DNA of 64,000 nt, from contig JACKOM010000009.1 in assembly GCA_024234265.1 (NCBI GenBank), positions 1 through 64,000 of the forward strand, given 5' to 3'. The position numbers and the translations under genes are program-made. Shown here in pieces: positions 42,857 through 50,873 of the stretch. Below the pieces are notes generated by a model, which saw only the letters and a list, made by a program, of their open reading frames with translations, did not search any database and was not told the origin of the DNA. The DNA is from Oceanospirillaceae bacterium (GTDB taxonomy: Bacteria > Pseudomonadota > Gammaproteobacteria > Pseudomonadales > Oceanobacteraceae). Position 1 is the stretch's first letter; every line of letters begins with the position of its first letter.

Positions 42857-43999
42857 ATGCCCCTTTTCAGCCTGGGATTTCGTATTTTCTTTTTATCCGC
42901 CGCCGTCAGCGCCCTGCTCAGCATGGGCCTGTGGCTGGGATATTTAAGTGGTTTAAACAACCTTTACCCCCTAGCCGGCAAACTCTGGCACAGCCACGAA
43001 TTATTGATGGGTTATGGCCTGGCGGTGCTGTGTGGCTTTTTATTAACCGCCATCCGCAACTGGACAGGGCAATACACCTGGGACCACAAACCCCTGTTGA
43101 TGCTGTGGTTGCTGTGGCTGGGCGCACGCCTTGGTTACCTGCTGCCCCTGCCAGTGAAACTCACCGCTTTTATGGATATTGCCTTTAATATCGCCGCACT
43201 TGTGGCCATCAGCACACCCTTATTACGCGCCCGCAACAGCCGCAATTATGGTTTTATTGCGATTTTTGCCGGTATCACCCTCGCCAACCTGCTGTTTTAT
43301 GCGGCCCTGCTCGGCGGTTATGCCAACCTTTACGCCTACGCGATGCAACTCGCCGTGCTGGCGCATTTATTTACCCTGCTGATTATTGCCGGGCGCATCA
43401 TGCCGTTTTTTACCGAACGGGTAACCGGCCTGCAGCGCAAAACCTGGCCCCTGCTGGAACAGGCCATGATTGTTTTATGTTGTGCCCTCACCCTGCTCAG
43501 CCTGCTGCCACTACCCGTAGCCTTCAGCGGAGCCCTGTGGTGCGCCCTCGCCGTGGCCGCCGCCCTGCGTTATGCGGGCTGGTACCATAAAGATGTGCGC
43601 CGCCACCCCCTGTTGTGGATATTACACGGCGGTTATTTAACCCTGGTGCTGGGCATGGCCGGTTATGGCCTGAGCCTGATCTGGCTGCCACAACACAGCA
43701 CCGCCTGGCTGCATGTGATTGTGCTTGCCCTGCTCGGCAGCCTGATGCTCGGCATGATGGCGCGGGTATCCCTCGGCCATACAGGCCGCCCCCTGGAAGT
43801 AAGGCCCGTTATTGTCGGCATGTTTGCCGTGATACTCGCCCTGCCCTTAGTGCGCAGTGTATTACCACTGTTATTACCCAATTTTTATATGCCGGCCCTG
43901 CACCTTGCCGCATGCCTGTGGATGCTGTGTATGTTGGTATTTTTGTGGGTGTATGTGCCGGTGCTTAGCAGCCCGAGACCGGATGGGAAGGCTGGGTAG
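42857..43999 (+). CDS. nnrS: NnrS family haem/copper membrane protein
   Basis: 380 aa, twelve hydrophobic segments. NnrS features: FSLGFRIFFLSAAVSALLSM at the start, GKLWHSHELLMGYGLAVLCG with conserved His, LFTLLIIAGRIMPFFTERVT, and MLGMMARVSLGHTGRPLEVR. NnrS protects against nitrosative stress in denitrifiers. ATG 42857 is chosen: GGGAGGA stands ten bases upstream and similarity begins here; an in-frame ATG at 42740 would run through the promoter. Confidence 0.9.
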   Translation: MPLFSLGFRIFFLSAAVSALLSMGLWLGYLSGLNNLYPLAGKLWHSHELLMGYGLAVLCGFLLTAIRNWTGQYTWDHKPLLMLWLLWLGARLGYLLPLPVKLTAFMDIAFNIAALVAISTPLLRARNSRNYGFIAIFAGITLANLLFYAALLGGYANLYAYAMQLAVLAHLFTLLIIAGRIMPFFTERVTGLQRKTWPLLEQAMIVLCCALTLLSLLPLPVAFSGALWCALAVAAALRYAGWYHKDVRRHPLLWILHGGYLTLVLGMAGYGLSLIWLPQHSTAWLHVIVLALLGSLMLGMMARVSLGHTGRPLEVRPVIVGMFAVILALPLVRSVLPLLLPNFYMPALHLAACLWMLCMLVFLWVYVPVLSSPRPDGKAG

Positions 44000-44002
44000 T
44001 TG

Positions 44003-44056
44003 GTCGGGGGTCGGGGGTCGGGGGCTTGGCGCTGGGGGCGCTTGAAGCCTGAAGCC
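44003..44056. repeat. GTCGGGG heptamers and a CCTGAAG pair after nnrS
   Basis: Three GTCGGGG units (44003-44023) begin four bases after the nnrS stop; CTTGAAG-CCTGAAG follows at 44041-44054. Same 7-base period as the arrays elsewhere. Confidence 0.75.
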
Positions 44057-44082
44057 GGGCGCAAATTGCGCCCGCATTTTTA
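44056..44082 (+). terminator. nnrS terminator
   Basis: CGGGCGC-aaatt-GCGCCCG then CATTTTTATTT. The rest of the 44083-44311 gap is AT-rich and holds only the presumed promoter of the lipoprotein gene. Confidence 0.8.
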
Positions 44083-44311
44083 TTTCTGAATTACTTTTGC
44101 ATTATTCGGCCATTTGAAAATGGCAGTATTGTAATACACCTTTTTACACCACCGCATGCCAATACAAACTCATCAGTCACATTGCGTACATGTAAAACCA
44201 CTGGTAATGTACAGCCACAAATAACAATTCTATCAATTTAAGTCGCATTATTTTTTAACAACAAAAATACATGCTTATACATGTAGAAATTAATATCAAA
44301 GGAATGAATTA

Positions 44312-44878
44312 ATGAAATTATTATCCGCAATATTATTTACAATCGTAATTGTTGGATGCTCTTCAATGCCTGGCATGCCCGGCTATATCGAGGTGACCAA
44401 ATCTAGCTTTGACGGCTCAACCCAGATGACAATGGAACCGGCATTTGTATATCGAAAAAATGATGGATTTAGCGGCAGTGACTTACAACTGTCTTTATTA
44501 TGGCGCTCTGCCATGAAAACCAATGAAGTGGTATTAATCGCACAAGTTTCTGGTGCTCAAAGCATTGCTCGTGGCGAATCTCTACATTTCAACATTGACG
44601 GAAACATTGAAAGCCTTAAATCCATAGACGAATTAACCACCATCAATTATGAACCTGCCGTTTATTCCACTGTTTATATTCAGGGACAAAACACATCATC
44701 AAAACGATATGTCGTATCAAAACAATTCATAGATAAAATACTCAACGCCTCTAACGTAAAAGTTAAATTGGAGTTATCTCAATCTTTTGTCGAAGGAATT
44801 TTTACAGACAAATCAGCCTCTTCAGCCAATGGTGCATTCAAAGAATTTGTAGAAAAAGCCAAACTAAACGGCTACTAA
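44312..44878 (+). CDS. Uncharacterised small lipoprotein, AT-rich gene
   Basis: 188 aa. Signal LLSAILFTIVIVGCSSMPGM with lipobox VGC, so a lipid-anchored envelope protein. The mature part is beta-like (IEVTKSSFDGSTQMTMEPAF, LQLSLLWRSAMKTNEVVLIA, YVVSKQFIDKILNASNVKVK). Family not recognised. AAAGGA precedes the ATG. Codon use is much more A/T-ending than its neighbours, and the gene is enclosed between a terminator and an R1 repeat, so recent transfer is plausible. Confidence 0.7.
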   Translation: MKLLSAILFTIVIVGCSSMPGMPGYIEVTKSSFDGSTQMTMEPAFVYRKNDGFSGSDLQLSLLWRSAMKTNEVVLIAQVSGAQSIARGESLHFNIDGNIESLKSIDELTTINYEPAVYSTVYIQGQNTSSKRYVVSKQFIDKILNASNVKVKLELSQSFVEGIFTDKSASSANGAFKEFVEKAKLNGY

Positions 44879-44944
44879 CATTCAACAAATAAATTCTGTT
44901 TTATATGATGTGCATTCTCGCCGATATAGCTGTGATAACCTCAC

Positions 44945-45515
44945 AGCTTTTTTGCTTGTACCGTTTTATCACGGCGGTTAATGAAGAACACTTAATGCGA
45001 ACTTGCTGCGCCGGTTTTTTAAAGCGACATAGCCCGCCGCTGGCATGGATGCCAGCAAAGCGCCGGCGGAGCTAGGCAGGATGCCGAATGGCGCGTGGGC
45101 GTAATGACGCGCAGAAAAAAACGGGAACAAGCAGCAGTGTGAGCGAAGGAAGGGTCTGGGAAGCCCCTTCCCAGAAAAGAAAAAACGGGATTTTAAAGTC
45201 GTTTAATTCTGAAACGTCAAAGCAGAACTGCCTATCGTGGGGGGCTTGTACCCGTGCCGGGCACAGGCCCCCGTCACCCCGCTTTGAACGCAGCCGGGCG
45301 TTTGTCCTCACTCCAACAAAAAACATTCGCCCCCGCGCTATGGGGCATCCTGCCCTGGGGTCCCTCGCTTCGCCAGCATCCCTGCTGGCTCGGGCGTGTT
45401 TTTTGTTTGCGTTTCGGCGCCCTCGAGCGTTCATTGTGTGCTTATCACAAACGACTGTTGTATCTGCGACATATAAAAAAACAGAGCCTCAAAAGAGGCC
45501 CTGTTTTTTGGGTGA
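44945..45515 (-). repeat. R1 dispersed structured repeat, copy C (longest)
   Basis: About 570 bp, same orientation as copy A. Starts with the ATCACGG...TTAA...GAACACTTAATGCGAACTTG end, carries the palindrome TCTGGGAAG-CCC-CTTCCCAGA (45155-45175), the CGCCCCCGCGCTATGGGGCA block, an extra internal block missing from copy B, CTCGAGCGTTCATTGTGTGC, and ends in a terminator hairpin (CAGAGCCTC-aaaa-GAGGCCCTG, T-run, 45482-45510). No conserved frame. Occupies most of the gene-free 44879-45601 interval. Confidence 0.78.
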
Positions 45516-45573
45516 AAAATTGTGAGGCAGCGGTGCGCTTACACAGTTTTTATTCTCAAACTAACTCACATCC

Positions 45574-45608
45574 CTAGTCACTAGTTCCTAGTTTCTGCCA
45601 ACTAGCTT
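45574..45608. repeat. CTAGTnn heptamer array containing the moeA stop
   Basis: CTAGTCA-CTAGTTC-CTAGTTT-CTGCCAA-CTAGCTT, five units in strict 7-base register. The moeA stop TAG is the CTA at 45602-45604 inside the last unit. Confidence 0.85.
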
Positions 45609-46825
45609 AACAGCTGGCTAAAACTGATATAGGGCACCAACTGGCCACGTTCAAATGTCTGGTCCAGTTCTAATATGGCAAAACCATCGGCCCAGCTGGC
45701 GGAGCTTAATACACCGCTGCTTTGGTTGGGATGTTTTTCCAGCATTAACTGGCCATCTTTCTGCACAATACGCACGCGGTAATATTCGCGGCGTTTACCA
45801 GGTTTTTTCAGCTCAAAATCAATTGGCAATTGCAGGGGTGCTGAAGGTTTTTGTTTAACGCCCTGGCAGGCGAGTAAATAACCGCGCGCCACAATTAAAA
45901 AGGTAACAAATACCGCGCTGGGGTTACCGGGCAGGCCAATAAACGGGGTTTGCCCTACGCGGCCAAACGCAAAGGGTTTGCCGGGTTTAATAGCCATGCG
46001 CCACAGGTTTAATTCACCCAATGCGCTGACAGCGGCTTTTACGTGGTCTTCTTCACCGACGCTCACGCCCCCTGAGCTGATAATCACATCGGCCTGTTCG
46101 GCGGCTGCGGCAAAGGCGTTGCGGGTAATAGCAAAATCATCGGCGAGGGTGCCTAAATCCAGCACATCAAATCCCATGGCCTGACACAGGCCAAGCAGGG
46201 TGTAACGGTTGCTGTTGTAAATTTGCCCCGGGGCGAGTGTTTCTCCGGGTTCACGGATTTCATCACCTGTGCTGATCAGGGCGATTTTAAGGCGGCGATA
46301 TACGCTGACATTGGCCACACCGATAGAGGCCAGCAGGCCTAAATCCTGGGGCTGTAATTTGCGGCCTTTTTCCAGCACCACCTGGCCGTGCTGAATATCC
46401 TGCCCGGCAGCGCGGATGTTATCACCGGCAATTAAATTCTTTTCGCAGATCAGCTGGTTATTGTCTTCGCGGCAGACCTCCTGCATCACCACCACATCGG
46501 CACCTTCGGGCACACTGGCGCCGGTGAAAATGCGCGCAACTGTGCCGGCCTGCAGGGGGGCAGGCGCAGCACCGGCGGGAATACGCTGGCTGATGGGCAG
46601 GGCTTTGCCCGGCTGGTAATCACACAGGCGCAGGGCGTAACCGTCCATGGCGCTGTTGTCAGCCGGCGGCACCTGCACGGCACTGGTAATATCCGCCGCC
46701 AGCACGCGGCCAAGGGCCTGGCCCACGGGCACATTTTCAGTTTGTGTAACGGCACGCACCTGCTGTTGCAGGGCGTTGATCATCTGGTCTACCGGCATTA
46801 AACCGGGGTGGTCGCAGCAGCTCAT
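45602..46825 (-). CDS. moeA: Molybdopterin molybdenumtransferase MoeA
   Basis: 407 aa. Inserts molybdate into adenylylated molybdopterin. Motifs: PADNSAMDGYALR, RIFTGASVPEGADVVVMQE, ISTGDEI, IISSGGVSVGEEDHVK, LPGNPSAVFVTF. The C-terminal domain IV is complete and ends LVPYISFSQLLS. ATG 46825 overlaps the moaB stop (ATGA), so the longer start at 46843 is rejected. Cotranscribed with moaB. Confidence 0.95.
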   Translation of the reverse strand: MSCCDHPGLMPVDQMINALQQQVRAVTQTENVPVGQALGRVLAADITSAVQVPPADNSAMDGYALRLCDYQPGKALPISQRIPAGAAPAPLQAGTVARIFTGASVPEGADVVVMQEVCREDNNQLICEKNLIAGDNIRAAGQDIQHGQVVLEKGRKLQPQDLGLLASIGVANVSVYRRLKIALISTGDEIREPGETLAPGQIYNSNRYTLLGLCQAMGFDVLDLGTLADDFAITRNAFAAAAEQADVIISSGGVSVGEEDHVKAAVSALGELNLWRMAIKPGKPFAFGRVGQTPFIGLPGNPSAVFVTFLIVARGYLLACQGVKQKPSAPLQLPIDFELKKPGKRREYYRVRIVQKDGQLMLEKHPNQSSGVLSSASWADGFAILELDQTFERGQLVPYISFSQLLS

Positions 46826-47388
46826 GAACGTGGCCCACAGCAATCAATACGGCCAGTGTTGTCACTGGCAGGCTTAATAATTAAATGCTCGACAAAATTA
46901 CAGGGGCGGGTGCGGGCATCGAGCTGCTCGCGGATAATCATGCTCCACGCGGTTTTGCAGGCATTGGTGGAGCCCGGCATGCAGAACATCACAGTGCGGT
47001 TGGCCATGCCGGCAATCGCGCGGCTTTGTACGGTGGAGGTGCCGATCTGCTCACGGCTGATCTGGCGGAAGAGTTCACCAAAACCGTCCACTTCTTTATC
47101 AAACAGGGGGCGGATAGCTTCCGGGGTGCTGTCGCGGGCGGTAAAACCCGTGCCGCCGGTAATCATAATCGCCTGCACACTGACATCGGCAATCCAGGCG
47201 GAGACAATTGCGCGCATCTGGTAAACATCGTCTTTGCAGATTTTACGGTCGATCAGGGTGTGCCCTGCTTCCTGCAGGCCATCCACCAGGGCCTGGCCTG
47301 AGGTGTCAGTTTCCAGGGAACGGGTATCACTCACGGTGAGCACGGCAATGTTGAGGGCAACAAATTCTTTGGGGGTGTGGTGGGCCAT
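46822..47388 (-). CDS. moaB: Molybdenum cofactor protein MoaB
   Basis: 188 aa MogA/MoaB-fold protein: LNIAVLTVSDTRSLETDTSG, AIMITGGTGFTARDSTPEAI, SREQIGTSTVQSRAIAG, FCMPGSTNACKTAW. Proposed to adenylylate molybdopterin or act as structural homologue of MogA. First gene of moaB-moeA. A perfect FNR box is 57 bases upstream of the ATG, so induction at low oxygen by an FNR/Anr-type regulator is expected. Confidence 0.94.
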   Translation of the reverse strand: MAHHTPKEFVALNIAVLTVSDTRSLETDTSGQALVDGLQEAGHTLIDRKICKDDVYQMRAIVSAWIADVSVQAIMITGGTGFTARDSTPEAIRPLFDKEVDGFGELFRQISREQIGTSTVQSRAIAGMANRTVMFCMPGSTNACKTAWSMIIREQLDARTRPCNFVEHLIIKPASDNTGRIDCCGPRS

Positions 47389-47414
47389 AACTACCTCGGA
47401 ATAAAACGGCTGGG

Positions 47415-47490
47415 CCTATGGTAAAACAGAATGGCCTTTAACGCTTGATCAACATCAACGCCCTGCCCGTCTGTTAGGCCCACAATGAAT
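47415..47490. promoter_or_regulatory. Divergent FNR/Anr-controlled promoter region
   Basis: TTGAT-CAAC-ATCAA at 47445-47458 is a perfect FNR/Anr consensus. Towards moaB (minus) a -10-like TACCAT at about 47417-47422 places the start near 47410, with the box at about -41. Towards the right (plus) CACAAT at 47481-47486 places a start near 47492-47493, again with the box at about -41. One dimer site could therefore serve both directions. Confidence 0.7.
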
Positions 47491-47491
47491 T

Positions 47492-47606
47492 TGCCCTCGG
47501 GTGAGAACCCTTGGGCACGTAGGTGTCCGCCGTCCCCTCGTGGCGGATATTTCACGTGTGCTCATCGTAACCTTAACCCTCCCAGTTTTCTGCGAGGGTT
47601 TTTTTA
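47492..47606 (+). ncRNA. Candidate FNR/Anr-controlled small RNA
   Basis: About 113-nt transcript predicted from the plus-strand promoter to an intrinsic terminator. Elements: a 5' hairpin starting at the first base (TGCCC-tc-GGGT-gaga-ACCC-tt-GGGCA, 47492-47516); a second hairpin TCCGCC (47526-47531) / GGCGGA (47542-47547) with the C-rich loop GTCCCCTCGT, a type of loop that can pair with Shine-Dalgarno sequences; a single-stranded ATTTCACGTGTGCTCATCG linker; and the terminator AACCCTC (47575-47581) / GAGGGTT (47594-47600) with seven T. No good reading frame begins before the terminator. Architecture recalls E. coli FnrS, without sequence likeness. Expression is untested. Confidence 0.55.
47575..47605 (+). 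terminator. Intrinsic terminator of the candidate sRNA
   Basis: AACCCTC-ccagttttctgc-GAGGGTT then TTTTT. It points rightward, away from moaB, and no annotated gene precedes it on that strand, so it implies an unannotated transcript. The following 47607-47862 stretch is AT-rich without a convincing gene; an imperfect palindrome lies near 47798-47820. Confidence 0.85.
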
Positions 47607-47862
47607 TGGCTTTTGAACGCAATTTTTGAAGGCGTGCGGCGTTAGCAGATATTACAGCCATTAATCCACAGCACAAAAACCTGAATTACAAATCAGATTT
47701 TTAAGCACTATTGCCCAACATTTAAAAAATGCACTGAATGGGCAGACCGAAGACACAGGTAACAGATGGTTCTCGCCAAGTCACTCACATAAAGAACCAT
47801 ATTCCTTGCAAGGGGATATTTGAAAAACCACAGACAAAATCATTCGGCAGCAAAGTATGGGT

Positions 47863-48327
47863 TTAAATCCATCTGCGCACTTTCTGCCGGTAAACAACAA
47901 ACTCGTCACCAAAAACTTTATCCAGGGCACGCTCTTCAGGAATGATCTGAAATCGGGTGATATAAAGCGTAAACAACAGCGGCGCAATCAACCCGAACAG
48001 ATTATTTAACGCCAAACATATCGCCAGCATCACCAGTAACATACCAAGGTAAACAGGGTTACGTGATATAGCGAAAATTCCGGTATTTACCAGTGTGCTG
48101 GATGCAGCGGGATTTTTAGGGCTGCCGGTAGTGGCCGCCACGCGAAAAGCCCTGAAGGCAATAAAGATAATGCAGCCGCCTGCCACTGCAAAAACAAAAG
48201 CCATTAACCAGCGCAGCAAAGCTGTTAATGGCATTGGCTGAATAATTACATTTAGCAGCAACATCAGTAAAAGATGGGCAAACCATACATAAGGCGGTGG
48301 GACTTTCAGTTCGAGACAGCGCATCAC
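47863..48327 (-). CDS. ICMT/PEMT-like membrane methyltransferase
   Basis: 154 aa, four hydrophobic helices. The C-terminal GIFAISRNPVYLGMLLVMLA and IPEERALDKVFGDEFVVYRQ correspond to the RNPxY...EE...Y signature of isoprenylcysteine carboxyl methyltransferase and phospholipid methyltransferase-like proteins. Substrate unknown. Single gene downstream of rsmJ on the same strand with about 60 bases between. Confidence 0.84.
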   Translation of the reverse strand: MMRCLELKVPPPYVWFAHLLLMLLLNVIIQPMPLTALLRWLMAFVFAVAGGCIIFIAFRAFRVAATTGSPKNPAASSTLVNTGIFAISRNPVYLGMLLVMLAICLALNNLFGLIAPLLFTLYITRFQIIPEERALDKVFGDEFVVYRQKVRRWI

Positions 48328-48387
48328 AATTTCCCTGTTATTTTTATGCGTTATGAATAGCTGCGTTTTTATCCGTTTGAATACGGT

Positions 48388-49191
48388 TTATTTTGCGGTC
48401 ATGCCCTGATTTACATAAATATCAAAGCGGTTGGCCTTACCTTCAAGACTGATGCTGGGTTTTTGCCCATTTAAAAATGGGCTTTTACGCGGACGTTTAA
48501 CCACCACCCGGTAGCGTGCAATCTGCAGCGCAAATGGCAGAAGTTCATCGGCATCATCATCACGCCCCACCAAACTGCGGAATACCTGCATGTTTTTTTT
48601 CACCTGCGCGGTATTTTTTTCATCGTGGGGGAACATGGGGTCTAAAAACACCACGTCAAATTGCTGCCCGTTGTTGATGGCCTGTTGCATAAATTGCACG
48701 GCGGGCATGGCATGTAATGTCATGCGTGTGGCAATCGCAACGCACTCATCATCAAGCCGGGCCCTTTGCAGGCCGTCTTCTAATAATGCCGCAACCGCCG
48801 GGTTGCGTTCTGTCATGTCGAGGGTGCAGCCCAAACTGGCCAGCATCAAACTGTCGGTGCCCATACCGGCGGTGGCATCATAAACATGCAGATTTTTTTT
48901 ATGTTGCAGGCCGATAGCTTTGGCAATGGCCTGCCCCGCTCCGCCACCGTGTACACGCCGGTAAGCGGTGGCACCGCTGACAAAATCCACCCGCACAGGG
49001 CCGGGCGCATCCGCGCCCTGCTGTTGCAGATGCACGCCCTGTGCATCGCAAATTAACAAAGCATCACAGGCCTCCCCCTGATGCAGGGGTAAACCGCTGC
49101 TCAAACTGAGGGCGGATGCAGCCGCCTGATATTCAGGGGCCGCACTGATGGCGATTACGGCCTCAGGCAAACCAGCCGGCATACACACCAC
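48388..49191 (-). CDS. rsmJ: 16S rRNA (guanine-1516-N2)-methyltransferase RsmJ
   Basis: 267 aa. SAM site VYDATAGMGTDSLMLASLGC, catalytic FLDPMFPHDEKNTAQVKKNM, and the C-terminal YRVVVKRPRKSPFLNG are typical RsmJ. The start overlaps the end of uppP by 29 bases; the third codon downstream (M4) is a slightly shorter choice. Part of a tsaB-uppP-rsmJ run. Confidence 0.93.
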   Translation of the reverse strand: MVCMPAGLPEAVIAISAAPEYQAAASALSLSSGLPLHQGEACDALLICDAQGVHLQQQGADAPGPVRVDFVSGATAYRRVHGGGAGQAIAKAIGLQHKKNLHVYDATAGMGTDSLMLASLGCTLDMTERNPAVAALLEDGLQRARLDDECVAIATRMTLHAMPAVQFMQQAINNGQQFDVVFLDPMFPHDEKNTAQVKKNMQVFRSLVGRDDDADELLPFALQIARYRVVVKRPRKSPFLNGQKPSISLEGKANRFDIYVNQGMTAK

Positions 49192-49975
49192 CGATTAAAG
49201 CCACACCTAACAGCAGGCGATAAATCACAAACGGCTGCATGGACATGCGGGAAATAAACGCGAGGAAAAAGTGGATACACACATAAGCACTGATGGCAGA
49301 TACCGCAACGCCCAAGGCGATGATCGACCAATGGGTTTGCACACCCGCTTCAATCAGCTCTTTTATTTTTAAAGCACCGGCACAGAAAATCAGCGGCATG
49401 GATAAATAAAAGGAAAACTTAGCCGCCACATCACGCTGAAAGCCTAAAAATAATGCCGCTGTCATGGTGATACCAGAACGGGATGTGCCTGGTATTAAAG
49501 CCACAGCTTGGGCACAGGCAATAATTAATACGGATTTTAAATTCAGCGCCGACAGGCCCTTATCCAGATGTTTGTTTTTATCCGCCCAGCCCAGCAACAG
49601 ACCAAATACGATGGTTGTAACACCAATCACCAATACAGAACGTAAATTGGCTTCAATAAAATCATTGAACAACATACCGGCCAAACCGGCGGGAATAGTG
49701 CCAATAATTACCCACCAGGCTAAACGGCCCTGTTCATTCATTTGCCGTTTAACTGTGCTCAGGTAAAAACCTTGTGCCATGCCGGCCACATCACGGCGGA
49801 AATACAACAACACGGCCATTAATGTGCCGACGTGCACCGCCACATCAAACGCTAAACCCTGATCGGGCCAGCCTAACACCTGGGAAGGTAATATCAGGTG
49901 AGCAGAACTCGATATAGGTAAAAATTCAGTAAAACCTTGCAGCAGTGACAGCACGATGGCTTGCCAGATTTCCAT
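49163..49975 (-). CDS. uppP: Undecaprenyl-diphosphate phosphatase UppP/BacA
   Basis: 270 aa, eight membrane helices. GFTEFLPISSSAHLIL (the E-x-L-P-x-S-S-x-H active-site loop) and IPGTSRSGITMTAALFLG (the second loop with the catalytic Arg) are present. Recycles the C55 lipid carrier for wall synthesis and confers bacitracin tolerance. Starts 14 bases after tsaB. Confidence 0.96.
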   Translation of the reverse strand: MEIWQAIVLSLLQGFTEFLPISSSAHLILPSQVLGWPDQGLAFDVAVHVGTLMAVLLYFRRDVAGMAQGFYLSTVKRQMNEQGRLAWWVIIGTIPAGLAGMLFNDFIEANLRSVLVIGVTTIVFGLLLGWADKNKHLDKGLSALNLKSVLIIACAQAVALIPGTSRSGITMTAALFLGFQRDVAAKFSFYLSMPLIFCAGALKIKELIEAGVQTHWSIIALGVAVSAISAYVCIHFFLAFISRMSMQPFVIYRLLLGVALIGGVYAGWFA

Positions 49976-49989
49976 ATAAACCGCCTGTA

Positions 49990-50703
49990 TCAGGATTTTT
50001 GTTGTTGGTTGATGGTTTTCCAGTGACTCTGCTCACGCAGGTACACTAATTCGATTTCTTCCGGGGCAACCCCCTGACCCTGTTGCAGCATCACCTGCGC
50101 AGCAGGCAATAAATAACGGGCATGGGGCAGAATATCCGCAAATTGTTGCAGGGCGGCAGCACGAATTGCCGGGGCTAATGCATCACCCATTTGCCAGCCA
50201 TTGCCTACACCCACCAAACCTGCGGGTAAATCATCCGCCCAGGGCTGGGCAGCAATGGCATCGATGCAATCTTCTTTCTGGGGTTGCATAAGGCCTGTGG
50301 CCCCATCAAAGGCATACAAACCAAAATAAAGTTCACTCATACGCGCATCGAGTATGGTGAGTACGTTTTGCACGCCGTGTTGCATATAGGTTTGCTGGGC
50401 CATGCCCTGCAAACTGGATACAGGCAACAGGGGAATATCCAGCGCAAAACCCAGGCCCTGGGCGGTAGCGGCGGCTATACGAATACCGGTAAAGGAACCG
50501 GGGCCTTTACCGAAAGCAACCCCCTGTAACTGATGTTTGTTAATACCCGCTTCACCCAATACTTCATCGAGCATGGGGTATAACACCTTGCTGTGGGCGC
50601 GGGGCGCATCGGTATAACGGCTGAAAGTATCTGCGCCGGATTGCAGGGCGACTGAACAGCCATCGGCAGCGGCATCTATGGCCAGAATAATGGACATTTT
50701 CAT
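49990..50703 (-). CDS. tsaB: tRNA t6A synthesis protein TsaB
   Basis: 237 aa, ASKHA fold. ILAIDAAADGCSVALQSGAD, PMLDEVLGEAGINKHQLQGV, GKGPGSFTGIRIAAATAQGL are the diagnostic stretches. Partner of TsaC/D/E in t6A37 modification. Start 50703 or 50697 (MKMS). Heads the tsaB-uppP-rsmJ run. Confidence 0.94.
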   Translation of the reverse strand: MKMSIILAIDAAADGCSVALQSGADTFSRYTDAPRAHSKVLYPMLDEVLGEAGINKHQLQGVAFGKGPGSFTGIRIAAATAQGLGFALDIPLLPVSSLQGMAQQTYMQHGVQNVLTILDARMSELYFGLYAFDGATGLMQPQKEDCIDAIAAQPWADDLPAGLVGVGNGWQMGDALAPAIRAAALQQFADILPHARYLLPAAQVMLQQGQGVAPEEIELVYLREQSHWKTINQQQKS

Positions 50704-50873
50704 CTTCCCGGTTCGAAAAACTGGCGCATTCTAGCACTAACCCGCGGCCTGTGGTGCAGATGGTCGTGGCTTGTCCGAAAAACGTCTGACTTAGACCAAT
50801 CCTTGTACAACTCTGCTACCTACACTGCCTGAGCTGGCCCCTCCAACAATAATAAAGTTAAGGAGCATCTCGG

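Noticed and set aside
44945..45515. Small genes inside R1 (both strands)
   Set aside because: Frames differ among the three copies and are broken by indels in the others; no ribosome sites.
47461..47606. Moco or other known riboswitch in front of moaB
   Set aside because: The best structure and its terminator read on the plus strand, away from moaB; I could not match the sequence to any riboswitch consensus I remember.
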